Below are positions 40,534 through 49,968 of a DNA stretch of 64,000 bases, in pieces (the stretch's first letter is position 1; each line of letters starts with the position of its first letter). The notes beneath the pieces were generated by a model. The model saw only the letters and a list, made by a program, of their open reading frames with translations. It ran no database searches and was not told the origin of the DNA. Source of the DNA: Ignavibacteria bacterium (GTDB lineage Bacteria; Bacteroidota; Ignavibacteria; Ignavibacteriales; SURF-24); the NCBI GenBank assembly GCA_025612245.1, contig JAAXKQ010000008.1:62001-126000 (forward strand). Reading direction: 5' to 3'. The translations under genes were made by a program, and so were the position numbers.

Positions 40534-43266
40534 ATGAATAAGCTACTAAAAGACACACTTCTCCGCGGCATACTTTCGGTTATACTGCCCGTCTTAATTG
40601 CCGGTTCATCATCCGCACAGCAAAAAAACATAATTGCCCTCGAATACAAAGAAGCACGGCTCCCTTTCGGACTTAAAGAAAAAGTAGTTGCACAGCAGCC
40701 TTCGGTTGCGCTCGTCTTAAGCGGCGGGGGCGCCCGCGGCCTTGCACAGATCGGAGTTCTTCGCGCTCTCTCAGAACACGAAATCCCCTTTAAGCTCATC
40801 GTCGGAACCAGCATGGGAAGTATCGTCGGGGGACTATTTTCGGCAGGGTATTCGGTTCACGACCTCGACTCCATCGTACACTCTCTTCCATGGAACGAAC
40901 TTATGACTTCCACAGAAGAATCAAACCGCAGGGACCTCTTTGTCGACCAGAAAATTACAGAGGATAAGGCCCTGGTCGCCTTCAGACTCGAAGGACTGCA
41001 CCTGGTTCTGCCCACATCAATTTCAACAGGGCAGCGCCTTTCAAATTACCTGAACCTCCTGGCCTTGAATGCACCAATCCATGTAAACTCGGATTTTGAC
41101 GAGCTTAAGTATAACTTCAGGGCTGTCTGCACGGACCTCGTTACGGGAAACCTCGTTGAACTGAAAAACGGCTCTTTAAGCCAGGCCATGCGCGCAAGCT
41201 CAAGCGTTTCATTCCTGGTTTCACCCGTAAAAATGGATTCGCTGCTCTTAGTCGACGGCGGCCTAGTGGCAAACGTACCCGTACAACTGGCAAAAAACTA
41301 CGGAAGCGACCTTACAATTGCATTTAATACCACCAGCCCCTTAAACTCGGCAAAGGATCTGGACTATCCCTGGAATATCGCCGACCAGATCGTAAGCATC
41401 CCGATGCGCCTGCTTACACAGCAGCAGCTCAAAGCTGCCGACGTGGTTATTTCACCGCAGATCGGAAACAAAAAAAATACCGATTTCACCGGCCTCGATT
41501 CAATCATTTACAAGGGCTACGCTTCAACACTACCTCTGATCGGGACAATAGAGCAGAAGATCAGGGAGCTTTATAAAACAAAGCTTAAAGAAAAGGAATT
41601 TTACGTCAAGAACGTCGAGTACGATGAAACCGACGGACAGATCCAAAGGGCATTGCTTTATAAGTATTCAAGAAAAGACTCCGTCAGCAGCTACGAGATC
41701 TTGAGCGACCTGGCTTCTTTGTACACTTCCGGCGATTATGACAGCCTTTATGTAAAGCTTTCACGCCACGAGGAAAGTTCGCACATTGACTTCGTTTTCA
41801 AGAAAAACCCCCTTATCAACGACGTTAAAATTGAAGGGGTAACGCTGTTCAGGACCTCCATGGTAGACAGCCTGCTACTAGGCCTGCAGGGAAGGCCTTA
41901 CAATTCACGCAGGGTGCTGGATGCCTTGCTTAGCGTAATGAGCCTCTATAGAAGCTATGGCTACTCGCTTGCAGAAATTGAACACGTTTCCTTCGAACCC
42001 GCAAGCGGAAGCCTCACGGTAAAAATATCCGAAGGCATTATATCCAGGATCGTTATTGAGGGAAATACAAAAACACAAAATGATATTATAAGAAGGGAAT
42101 TCCCGGTGGAGGAGGGGGATTACTTCCTTTCCAGCAAAATTGAGCAGGGCCTGGCCAATTTGCGCGGAACAAACCTCTTTAGCGACGTTACACTCGTTAC
42201 GGCTAAAAACACGAAGGAAAATGTCCTTTACCTGAAGGTCCACGAAAAACCTTCCAGCCTTTTACGCCTCGGACTTAGAATTGACAACGAGAACCAGACG
42301 CAGCTGAGCCTCGATATACGCGATGAAAATATCGCCGGCTCAGGAACAGAACTGGGACTCATACTCTCGGGCGGCATTAGAAACAGGTCTTATATACTGG
42401 AACATAAGGCAAACAGGATTTTCAATACCTATCTTACCTATAAGGTCCGTGCTTTCTATGAGTTTAATGACGTCTTTACATATAAGACAGACCCCATGAA
42501 TTCCGAGAGGTATTTCTCCCGCTCGGTTGACGGCGAATACAGGCAGATTAACCAGGGACTCTCACTCGGACTTGGAATGCAGGTAAGAAAGTTCGGAAAC
42601 CTGCTTATTCAGGGAAAATACCAGAACGACGAAATTAAAAATAAGAAGGACTACAAGGGCAGCACGTACAAGATCAACCTTTCTTCTGTCGAAGTCTCCT
42701 CTACAATTGATTCGCAGGACAAGTATCCTTTCCCGAACTACGGCTTTCTTGTAAAGGCATCCTATGAAACCGCACAGAAGTTCTTTTTAAGCGATTTCGG
42801 CTATACCAAGTTTTACTTCGATTATACGAGCTACTTTTCCACCTTTAACCAGGTGCATACCATTATCCCGCATTTTGCAATCGGCTTTGCCGACGAGACG
42901 CTCCCTTTAAGCCAGCAGTTTTCACTCGGGGGGCAGAATTCATTCTTCGGCCTTAGGGATAACGAGTTCCGAGGAAGGCAGATCTTCCTGGCCTCATTGG
43001 AATACAGGGCGCTTCTTCCTGTTAAGCTTTTCTTTGATACATACGTGAAGCTCAGGTACGATATGGGAGGCATCTGGCAGCACAGGGAGCAGATCAGGTT
43101 CGTGGATTTTATGCACGGGGCAGGCACTTCACTCTCCTTTGATACGCCTCTTGGACCGGCCGATTTTTCCGTGGGAAGGAGTTTCCTCTTTGAAAGAAAT
43201 CTGCCCAAAAATCCTTTGAGACTGGGACCTGTATATTTTTACTTTACCATAGGCTATTACTACTAG
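40534..43266 (+). CDS. Patatin-like phospholipase fused to POTRA and Omp85 barrel
   Basis: The 910-residue protein has a signal peptide (about 1-28), then a patatin domain (about 55-330). It carries the oxyanion loop GGGARG (64-69), nucleophile Ser93 in GTSMGS and Asp241 in LLVDGGL, so the Ser-Asp dyad is intact. Two POTRA-like units follow (about 425-575; VKIEGVTLFRTSMV and IVIEGNTKTQNDIIRREF), then a BamA/TamA-like 16-strand barrel to the C-terminal GYYY. This is the order of PlpD/FplA type Vd autotransporters, but with more than one POTRA. The enzyme may be shown at the surface or kept in the periplasm; lipid substrate is unknown. It is monocistronic. Confidence 0.9.
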   Translation: MNKLLKDTLLRGILSVILPVLIAGSSSAQQKNIIALEYKEARLPFGLKEKVVAQQPSVALVLSGGGARGLAQIGVLRALSEHEIPFKLIVGTSMGSIVGGLFSAGYSVHDLDSIVHSLPWNELMTSTEESNRRDLFVDQKITEDKALVAFRLEGLHLVLPTSISTGQRLSNYLNLLALNAPIHVNSDFDELKYNFRAVCTDLVTGNLVELKNGSLSQAMRASSSVSFLVSPVKMDSLLLVDGGLVANVPVQLAKNYGSDLTIAFNTTSPLNSAKDLDYPWNIADQIVSIPMRLLTQQQLKAADVVISPQIGNKKNTDFTGLDSIIYKGYASTLPLIGTIEQKIRELYKTKLKEKEFYVKNVEYDETDGQIQRALLYKYSRKDSVSSYEILSDLASLYTSGDYDSLYVKLSRHEESSHIDFVFKKNPLINDVKIEGVTLFRTSMVDSLLLGLQGRPYNSRRVLDALLSVMSLYRSYGYSLAEIEHVSFEPASGSLTVKISEGIISRIVIEGNTKTQNDIIRREFPVEEGDYFLSSKIEQGLANLRGTNLFSDVTLVTAKNTKENVLYLKVHEKPSSLLRLGLRIDNENQTQLSLDIRDENIAGSGTELGLILSGGIRNRSYILEHKANRIFNTYLTYKVRAFYEFNDVFTYKTDPMNSERYFSRSVDGEYRQINQGLSLGLGMQVRKFGNLLIQGKYQNDEIKNKKDYKGSTYKINLSSVEVSSTIDSQDKYPFPNYGFLVKASYETAQKFFLSDFGYTKFYFDYTSYFSTFNQVHTIIPHFAIGFADETLPLSQQFSLGGQNSFFGLRDNEFRGRQIFLASLEYRALLPVKLFFDTYVKLRYDMGGIWQHREQIRFVDFMHGAGTSLSFDTPLGPADFSVGRSFLFERNLPKNPLRLGPVYFYFTIGYYY

Positions 43267-43270
43267 GCTT

Positions 43271-43807
43271 TTACATCCCGCTGCGCGCAAACTTTGCAGC
43301 CATAGCAAGATATTTCTGCCTCATCAGCTTATCCTGCAGAAGCTCGTAGAATTCGGCAATAGTCCTGCATAGCCTGCTTTTATGCTGAACCTCATCTATT
43401 CCACGCTTTAAGAGCTCCAGCAGGACTTTTTTTGGCGGCATATCGAGATCCGTGTTATACATTTTTACCATTGAAATGTATGGCTGGCAATCCTTGCGGT
43501 TTGCTTCTATGGCTTTCCTGTAGTATTCAAAAGCCGTTTCCAGGTGTTCTTCGGCGTGCATGCTTTCCAGTATATTTGCCGCCCACATGTAGATTTCGTA
43601 GCAGATGTCCCTGTATTCCGTACAGAGCTTCTCAGTATACATTTTAATTTCGTCGGGGCTCAGCATAATATTGCTAAGGAGTATCTTGTAAAGCTCCGCG
43701 TCTTTGAGTTTGTGCCTAATGGCCTTTTGAAAAGAATCGAACAATTCACCCGATGAGGAGGCCTCCCTGAAAATCCTCTCCAGCTCCTTCTTTAACTTTG
43801 AATCCAT
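43271..43807 (-). CDS. Helical-repeat (TPR-like) protein of unknown function
   Basis: The 178-residue soluble protein is almost wholly helical. Repeats of roughly 34 residues, such as HLETAFEYYRKAIEANRKDC, suggest two or three tetratricopeptide-like units, ending in a basic MRQKYLAMAAKFARSG. No signal peptide is present. Such proteins usually act as protein-binding scaffolds. It ends 4 bases from the stop of the convergent patatin gene. No clear ribosome-binding site precedes the ATG. A small GGCTTAA/TTAAGCC hairpin (43861-43875) lies upstream. Confidence 0.6.
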   Translation of the reverse strand: MDSKLKKELERIFREASSSGELFDSFQKAIRHKLKDAELYKILLSNIMLSPDEIKMYTEKLCTEYRDICYEIYMWAANILESMHAEEHLETAFEYYRKAIEANRKDCQPYISMVKMYNTDLDMPPKKVLLELLKRGIDEVQHKSRLCRTIAEFYELLQDKLMRQKYLAMAAKFARSGM

Positions 43808-43959
43808 AGATTACCCGGATACTAATTAATTGTTTTAAGGTCCTTAAAAGCGCAAAACCGGGCTTAAATTAAGCCGCCCCCGGCAACTGAATCGGCCCAG
43901 GTTTCTAATATAAAAAATCCGGCAGATTAAGAAAATTAATTTTTCAAGAGAACAAATCC

Positions 43960-44502
43960 CTAAGTGTTCTTATTCTGCGTATTATAAACAAAGTCCCAGT
44001 CGGCCCCGGGCTTTTCAAGCCATAGCCATCCAATGTAATCAATAAGCGGAGGTTCCCCTCCAAGCTCGCGCACGCGAGTATTTATCTGTCCGCGGTGATG
44101 CGAGCTGTGAAGAGCCACCTGTATCATGCTTCCTTCCAGGGTTACCGCACCGGCAGGCTTGCCCAGTTTTTCTTCTATGAGGTAAGTCCACGGCAGGTTA
44201 AGCTTCTGCTCCAGGGCACTTTCGCTGGCTTCGGCAAAAAATCTCATTGCTTCTTTATGAAAGCCGTGGCCCCAGCCGGCAATTGAAATAAGATCGGTAA
44301 AGGAAGTGGGCTCCGGAATCTCCAGGGGCCTATCCTCCCAGACCGAAAGAAATGCGTGCTGAGTGGCGTGCATGTGGTAGAACAGGCGCTGAATATTTTC
44401 ATCCTCCTCCGCCTGGGGAATCTTCAGCACCGACTGCCAGACCATTGAGTCGGCCCAGCTCATCTGATGGAAAATGTCGAAAAGATAGTTCTTTGTGTCC
44501 AT
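43960..44502 (-). CDS. DinB family protein
   Basis: The 180-residue protein fits the DinB/YfiT four-helix-bundle family. The first metal-ligand region is FYHMHATQHAFLSVWE (about 40-55) and the second is ALHSSHHRGQINTRVRELGG (about 130-150), which together give the three-His metal site. Members include thiol-dependent transferases (bacillithiol or mycothiol S-transferases) and proteins of unknown role, so a specific reaction cannot be assigned. GGAGGAAG precedes the ATG. It stands alone. Confidence 0.85.
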   Translation of the reverse strand: MDTKNYLFDIFHQMSWADSMVWQSVLKIPQAEEDENIQRLFYHMHATQHAFLSVWEDRPLEIPEPTSFTDLISIAGWGHGFHKEAMRFFAEASESALEQKLNLPWTYLIEEKLGKPAGAVTLEGSMIQVALHSSHHRGQINTRVRELGGEPPLIDYIGWLWLEKPGADWDFVYNTQNKNT

Positions 44503-44761
44503 GCTTCCTCCAGTAATGTAAAAGTAAACTCTGCCGGATTTTTTTGCGCACTTAAGACTAACCTATAAAATATAAGACAATTTTTCTCCTGATGCTTAAG
44601 AATTAATTTAACATGAAAGATGTAATTGTTATTTTTACTCGTGTAAAATTGTAAGTTTTCCCGAAATAAATTTCATCTGGAAATTCCACGCTTATCATCT
44701 TCAGAAATACAGGGAAAAAGCAATCTAAAAAATTTCACTACCTTTACAGAGAGGAATATTA

Positions 44762-47206
44762 ATGAAAAGTCTTTTACTCCTAATTGCAGCTTGTATGGTT
44801 TTCACGCTCAAGGCCCATGCACAAAATGAAGATCTTTCAGTTGTGCCTTACCCAAGGATAGTCAACAAGCAGACCGGAGAATTTAAGTTACCCCCCAAGA
44901 TAAAAATTATCTTATCCGGGCAGAACACTTCAAAGAACAGGTTTGCGGCAGAGCTCCTGAAAGAAGCCCTTGCTTCAAATAAAGTGGAGGCTTCGGTCTC
45001 AGAAGGGCAGCCGGAGAAAGGGAGCATCGTGCTCCTGGAATATGCTCCCGGCAGCAAGCTCGTCTCCAAGTCACCTGCCGCTCTTAATGAGGAAGGCTAT
45101 ACGCTTCAGGTTACCAAAGACGGCATTTCAATAAACAGCACTACCGAAAAGGGTATTTTCTACGGCGTAATGACGCTAAACCAGCTCCTGGAATCCTCAA
45201 AGAATAACTCTATGCAGGGAATCGAAATAATCGACTGGCCCGACATGAAAATGCGCGGAATCTCAGACGACATCAGCCGGGGACAGGTGCCGACACTGGA
45301 GAACTTCAAGAAGACCATAAGGTTCCTGGCTCGCTATAAAATGAACATTTATATGCCCTACCTTGAGGACATGCTCCGCTTCGATGCTTACCCTGCAATC
45401 GGACTGAACAGGGGAGCACTGACAAAAGAAGAGGTCAAAGAATTGGTGGCATACGCAAGGAACTACTTCATAGACGTGATCCCGGCTTTCCAGACGCTGG
45501 GGCACTACGAAAACCTCCTTTCACAGGATGAATTCCTGAAATATGCAGAGTTCCCGGGAGCAGCATCACTGGATGTATCCAGCGATTCAACTTACGTCTT
45601 CCTGGATAACCTCCTTAAGGAAGTAACTTCTCTATTCCCGTCCGAATACTTTAATATGGGAGCAGATGAAACCTATGACGTGGGACTTGGAAACAGCCGC
45701 CGACTGGTTGAAGAATCCTCACTCGCACAGGTCCACCTCAAACATTACCTGAAAGTCTACGACATGCTGAAAAAATACGGCAAAAAGGTGATGATGTATG
45801 GCGACATAATCTTAAGCCACCCGGAAATCCTGAAGGACCTCCCGAAGGACATAACAATTGTCGACTGGCACTACAGGGCCGATGAAAGCTACCCGTCTAC
45901 CGAAGTCTTTGCAAAAGCAGGACACCCGTACCTCGTTTCACCTTCGGTCTGGAACTATCCATCGAACTTCCCCGTAAATGAAAACGCCATACCCAATATC
46001 AGATACATTACTGAGTCGGGACTTAAAAACGGCGCAATCGGAATGATTAACTCCAACTGGGGCGACTACGGTGCGGAAACCTACAAGGAACTGAACGACT
46101 ACGGCTACGCCTGGTCGGCACAGTGCGCCTGGAACTTTAAGGCCAGTAATGAGGCAAAATTCGCGCACGACTTTCTGAGCGGGTTTTATGGACTGAATGA
46201 CTCGCGCCTGGAAAACCTGTACCAGACACTTAATTCTCCTCTTAACCAGCTGGTCTGGCATGAACTCTGGCGCCACCCGCTCCTTCCTTTCAGGGATCCT
46301 TCCTGGTGGGAGCCGAAGGTTTCCCCGGTTGTTAAAATCAATTGGATGGAATCCACGCTTCCCATGGCCAAAAACTCAATCGGGGAGCTTAAGGCCGCGG
46401 CTTCCAGGAATCAGGATCAGCTCGACCTGCTTGAATTTATAATTAAGATGGACCAATGGTACCAGGGAAAAATTAAAACCCAGTTCAGGCTGCAGGATAA
46501 GCTGGCAGGAAAGAACGTTGACCTTAACAGCCTTATGGGCATGATAGATGATAATATAAACGGCCTTAACAGCCTTAAAGCCGAATTCAGCAGCCTGTGG
46601 CTAAGATACTACAAAAAAGACAACCTTAACATGATTCAGGACAAATTCGACCGCCTTATCAGCTACTTCCAGGAAACAAAACAGGGACTTTCAAAAGGCT
46701 CGCTTCCACAGGTACAGATTCCAAGCGACTGGATTTACTGCAGGATAAACGACACTACAATTGCAAAGAATGCCAGGTTCAGCAAAACCTTTACACTTAA
46801 TCACAAGCCTTCTTCGGCAATGCTCCAGCTTTTAGGCGACACTTATGCCAGGCTTTTCATAAACGGACAGTACGTAGACCAGGTTTTTGCAAAACGCTCG
46901 CTTTCACTCCTGGTAGACTACAGGAGAATTAAATTCCTTGACGTTGCACGTTTCCTGAAGGAAGGGGAGAACACAATTACAGTTGAGACCGTTAATTTTA
47001 ATCCGAAAGGATTTGCAGGCTTTAATCTGATGGCCGATATTAAGGATGGGGATAATTCCTCCCAGATTCTCTCGGATGCATCCTGGTCGTCACAGTCAAC
47101 TGATAAAGGCCTTCAGGCCCAGGGAGTAACAATTAAAAGGGATTATCCTTACATTTTTACCGCACCCAACTTTGAGACAAAAAGGACGAGCTGGATGGAA
47201 AGGTAA
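44762..47206 (+). CDS. Glycoside hydrolase family 20 beta-N-acetylhexosaminidase-like enzyme
   Basis: The 814-residue secreted protein has a signal peptide (MKSLLLLIAACMVFTLKAHA). An N-terminal GH20b domain (about 25-155, with VVPYPRIV and ISINSTTEKGIFYGVMTLNQ) is followed by the GH20 barrel (about 160-500) and a C-terminal beta-rich region that may be a galactose-binding-like domain. The catalytic Asp302-Glu303 pair lies in FNMGADETYD, and the Asp assists the substrate's acetamido group. It likely removes terminal GlcNAc or GalNAc in the periplasm or outside. No PUL neighbours (SusC/D) are present. A 9-bp inverted repeat follows the stop codon. Confidence 0.86.
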   Translation: MKSLLLLIAACMVFTLKAHAQNEDLSVVPYPRIVNKQTGEFKLPPKIKIILSGQNTSKNRFAAELLKEALASNKVEASVSEGQPEKGSIVLLEYAPGSKLVSKSPAALNEEGYTLQVTKDGISINSTTEKGIFYGVMTLNQLLESSKNNSMQGIEIIDWPDMKMRGISDDISRGQVPTLENFKKTIRFLARYKMNIYMPYLEDMLRFDAYPAIGLNRGALTKEEVKELVAYARNYFIDVIPAFQTLGHYENLLSQDEFLKYAEFPGAASLDVSSDSTYVFLDNLLKEVTSLFPSEYFNMGADETYDVGLGNSRRLVEESSLAQVHLKHYLKVYDMLKKYGKKVMMYGDIILSHPEILKDLPKDITIVDWHYRADESYPSTEVFAKAGHPYLVSPSVWNYPSNFPVNENAIPNIRYITESGLKNGAIGMINSNWGDYGAETYKELNDYGYAWSAQCAWNFKASNEAKFAHDFLSGFYGLNDSRLENLYQTLNSPLNQLVWHELWRHPLLPFRDPSWWEPKVSPVVKINWMESTLPMAKNSIGELKAAASRNQDQLDLLEFIIKMDQWYQGKIKTQFRLQDKLAGKNVDLNSLMGMIDDNINGLNSLKAEFSSLWLRYYKKDNLNMIQDKFDRLISYFQETKQGLSKGSLPQVQIPSDWIYCRINDTTIAKNARFSKTFTLNHKPSSAMLQLLGDTYARLFINGQYVDQVFAKRSLSLLVDYRRIKFLDVARFLKEGENTITVETVNFNPKGFAGFNLMADIKDGDNSSQILSDASWSSQSTDKGLQAQGVTIKRDYPYIFTAPNFETKRTSWMER

Positions 47207-47207
47207 A

Positions 47208-47234
47208 CTTCCTCTTCAGGGCTGAAGAGGGAAG
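47208..47234 (+). terminator. Inverted repeat after the GH20 gene
   Basis: CCTCTTCAG pairs with CTGAAGAGG with a minimal loop, and outer CTT/AAG pairs continue after a bulge. There is no T-run, so it is a weak terminator or a stabilising 3' hairpin before the SDR gene. Confidence 0.45.
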
Positions 47235-47274
47235 GCAAAGGCATTTATTCTTATAACTTTTATACAGGTACAAA

Positions 47275-48048
47275 ATGGAATCATTAAAAAACAAGATCGT
47301 ATTTATTACGGGTGCTACTTCGGGTATTGGCAAGGCATGCGCAGAGGAGTTTGCACGCGCCGGATCGAACCTGATACTTTGCGCCAGGAGACCTGACCTT
47401 CTTAACTCAATTTCCGAAGGCCTCAGAACAGAGTTCGGCGTTAAGGTTTTCAGCTTTGAGCTGGACGTAAGGGACAGAAAAGCCGTTGAATCTGCCGTGG
47501 CTTCTTTTCCCGAAGAATGGAAAGCTATAGACATCCTGGTCAATAATGCAGGGCTCGCAAAGGGTATGAGCAAGTTCTACGAGGATGACCCGGATAACTG
47601 GGAGGAAATGATTGACACGAACGTCAAGGGATTGCTTTATGTTTCACACGCGGTTGTGCCGTTAATGGTAAAAAGAAACAGCGGACACATCATCAACCTT
47701 GGCTCCATTGCCGGTCATGAGCCTTACCCGAAAGGAAGCGTTTACTGCGCTTCAAAACATGCCGTTGATGCAATTACAAAATCGCTCAGGATGGATCTTG
47801 TTGAGACGAACATACGCGTAAGCTCAATTGACCCGGGGATGGTGGAAACCAACTTCAGCGTCATCCGCTTTGGTGGCGACGAAGAAAAGGCTAAAAACGT
47901 CTACAGGGGTCTGGAGCCGCTTACAGGAAAAGACATAGCCGAGACAATCCTCTTTATGGCCTCACGCCCGGCTCACGTAGTAATAGCCGACGTGGTAATT
48001 TTCCCGACACATCAGGCATCGGCCACAATTTCCTACAAAAAAGTATAA
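47275..48048 (+). CDS. SDR family NADP-dependent dehydrogenase (YdfG-like)
   Basis: The 257-residue classical SDR has the cofactor loop TGATSGIGKA (12-21), Arg residues in CARRPDLL that favour NADP, the NNAG motif in LVNNAGLAKG (about 90), catalytic Ser in NLGSIAGHEPY and YCASK (Tyr and Lys near 157 and 161). The sequence from NNAGLAKG to the C-terminal PAHVVIADVVIFPTHQA matches the YdfG group, which oxidises 3-hydroxy acids such as L-allo-threonine or reduces malonic semialdehyde. The GH20 gene ends 68 bases upstream on the same strand; co-transcription is possible. Confidence 0.88.
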   Translation: MESLKNKIVFITGATSGIGKACAEEFARAGSNLILCARRPDLLNSISEGLRTEFGVKVFSFELDVRDRKAVESAVASFPEEWKAIDILVNNAGLAKGMSKFYEDDPDNWEEMIDTNVKGLLYVSHAVVPLMVKRNSGHIINLGSIAGHEPYPKGSVYCASKHAVDAITKSLRMDLVETNIRVSSIDPGMVETNFSVIRFGGDEEKAKNVYRGLEPLTGKDIAETILFMASRPAHVVIADVVIFPTHQASATISYKKV

Positions 48049-48067
48049 TCATTTCTTAAAGGCAGCA

Positions 48068-48090
48068 GGGGAGGGCTTTTAGCCCTCCCC
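48068..48090 (+). terminator. GC-rich hairpin after SDR gene
   Basis: GGGGAGGGCT (48068-48077) pairs perfectly with AGCCCTCCCC (48081-48090) over a 3-base loop, 19 bases after the SDR stop. No T-run follows. Confidence 0.5.
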
Positions 48091-48840
48091 CCGGCCACAA
48101 TTTATCTATCCTTTCACAAGCCCATAGCTTCAGCTCTACGGTGCATACACAATATGGCACTGCTTCATCACCTGTAGCCGTAAATTCATGAAAGAAGATA
48201 AATACAGAACACCTTACATAACACACTTACCAAGCCTCTTTTGAAAGGCACTCTGTCTATAGCCCGGGGTAACCAAATCCCCACGCTCATAAAATCTAAA
48301 CCGACAGAACAACGCCTCCCCCAAGCTCCGGTGGGCGAATAATCCCACAACCCTCTCTACGATATCTGCACCAATATACTCATGCCTCTCCCAAGCTCCG
48401 GATGAGCGTTTTGTTTGTAGCAGACACCGGCATCCCCCTAAATTCCAGAGCTCCGGAAGGAGCGACTTGTTTCTTACTTACTATTAGATAAACATATCAT
48501 TGAAACATGACCCCACACACATAAAAACCATCCCATCAAAACAACTAAAGCGGTAGAAATCCCAACACATTAACACCCGCCCACATTGCTTTCATTCATA
48601 ATTCCTCTGTGCCGCTCCTGACCGGAGCTTTGGGAATTGTGGTGGGATAATCCTTTTCCCCCGGGGTTCAGTCGCCCCCATCCGGGGGCTTACTCACCCC
48701 GGGCTACAAATATCTCGCCCGCGCTGCGGGCTTAGTCATTGCACAATTCCAAACCCCCAGCCTTCATGGATATTTCTTTCTTAACCTCAACCTTTCTCTC
48801 TCTTCCTTTGCCTTTTCCTAAACCTTGAACCTAGAACTTT

Positions 48841-48942
48841 GAACCTCTTTCCCAACTCAAAACTTAAAACTTCTCCTCCCGAACCTCTTTCCCCAACTTA
48901 AAACTCAAAACTTAAAACTGAAAACTTAAAATCCCTCCTCCC
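48841..48942. repeat. C/A-rich tandem repeat with nested AACTTAAAACT units
   Basis: Two adjacent blocks (48841-48880 and 48881-48942) both begin GAACCTCTTTCCC and end CTCCTCCC. In between they carry one and three to four copies of an AACTTAAAACT-like unit. The plus strand is nearly free of G. The second block appears to have grown by slippage of the inner unit. Confidence 0.75.
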
Positions 48943-49016
48943 CTTTGGCCTTCCGACGTGGCAATTAGGGGTGTGGCGCGTCTTCTTTTGCAGCCAATAC
49001 AATGAGCTCTTCATAA

Positions 49017-49056
49017 AAAAACCCGGCTCCTTTAACTGAAACCGGGTTTTTCTTTT
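49017..49056. terminator. Bidirectional intrinsic terminator
   Basis: A 10-bp stem (49017-49026 with 49042-49051) has A-rich sequence on its left and TTTTTCTTTT on its right, so each strand ends with a U-run. It closes the Sua5/YciO gene on the minus strand and shields it from the repeat cluster. Confidence 0.85.
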
Positions 49057-49081
49057 AATTCTGACTTTATGCTCCGCTTCC

Positions 49082-49696
49082 TCAGCTCCTGAAATAGCTT
49101 ACGTCTCCTGCACCTTCCCTTATTACCTCTGGAACATCGTCGCTTAAATCCACAATGCTCGACAGCCCGCCCTGCAGGCTGCCGCTTGCAAGCATAAGAT
49201 CCACCTGTGTATTAAAAATATTCTTTATTTCTTCGGGATCGTAGATTATCTCGTTTTTGCGGTTCGTAACGCTTGTGCTTACTATCGGGTTGCCAAGCTC
49301 TCTTACCAGCGTAAGTGCAACGTTATGCTGAGGGACTCTTATGCCTACGGTCTGTCTTTTGGACCATAATTTCTTTGGCACCTCCTTTGCCGCGGGCAGA
49401 ATGAACGTATATGGCCCCGGCAAGAGATGCTTCATTGTCCTGTATGCATAGTCGGAAACCTTTGCATACTTAGCAATATCCTTTAAGTCGGCACATACAA
49501 AGCTTAAAAGCTTTGTGCCCGAATCCTGTTTAATTGCAAAAACCCTGTCGAGGGCCTCTTTGTTGAATATATCGCAGCCGATACCATAAACCGTATCTGT
49601 AGGATAGATTATAACGCCGCCATTCTTTAATACCTCAACCGCTTTGTTGATATAGCGCAGCTGGGGAGTTAAAGGATGGAGTTCATAATATTCCAT
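49082..49696 (-). CDS. Sua5/YciO/YrdC family protein (L-threonylcarbamoyladenylate synthase-like)
   Basis: The 204-residue protein has the YrdC fold: KNGGVIIYPTDTVYGIGCD (about 24-42), LLPGPYTFILPA (about 90-101) and VGIRVPQHN (about 117-125), ending VIREGAGDVSYF. The usual KxRPxxxPL motif is replaced by KQDSGTKLLSFV, which is nearer to the YciO branch. Members make threonylcarbamoyl-AMP for tRNA t6A37, but YciO branch activity is less certain. AAAGGAG precedes the ATG. It is monocistronic, with a strong terminator. Confidence 0.88.
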   Translation of the reverse strand: MEYYELHPLTPQLRYINKAVEVLKNGGVIIYPTDTVYGIGCDIFNKEALDRVFAIKQDSGTKLLSFVCADLKDIAKYAKVSDYAYRTMKHLLPGPYTFILPAAKEVPKKLWSKRQTVGIRVPQHNVALTLVRELGNPIVSTSVTNRKNEIIYDPEEIKNIFNTQVDLMLASGSLQGGLSSIVDLSDDVPEVIREGAGDVSYFRS

Positions 49697-49968
49697 ATAA
49701 GCTCCTTTACTTTAATAATTAGATTTTCTTCGCTGTAAACTAAGGGTGAGCAGAAGAACCGTCCTCCTGTATAGAGACTGGAAATCATGATTTAAATAAT
49801 ACTCTAATTCTTATACATTAAGATATAATACCTTCTGAATTTGTCAACTATATTATTCCTCACCCCACGGCCCCCTCCTGCAGGGCAAAGGGCACCTTCA
49901 ATATTCTTTTATTATCGGGAAAAAATTCCTAAGTTTGTACAACCAAAACTAACAACAATCTACATCAC

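Larger units (their letters stand above)
48049..49081. repeat. Gene-free cluster of degenerate interspersed repeats
   Basis: This 1,033-base stretch has no credible gene. It holds a hairpin at 48068-48090; four copies of an AGCTCCGG core (48311-48343, 48381-48420, 48441-48474 and inverted 48611-48634); and an exact inverted pair TAGCCCGGGGT/ACCCCGGGCTA (48260-48270 and 48696-48706). It also has a GCCCCC/GGGGGC hairpin (48674-48689) and a G-poor, C/A-rich tandem repeat (48841-48942). Composition differs from all flanking genes. The elements look like worn copies of a repeat family present elsewhere in the genome. Confidence 0.75.

Noticed and set aside
48049-49081. Possible CRISPR array in the repeat cluster
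   Set aside because: Repeats are few, degenerate, unevenly spaced and one is inverted; there are no uniform spacers and no cas genes.
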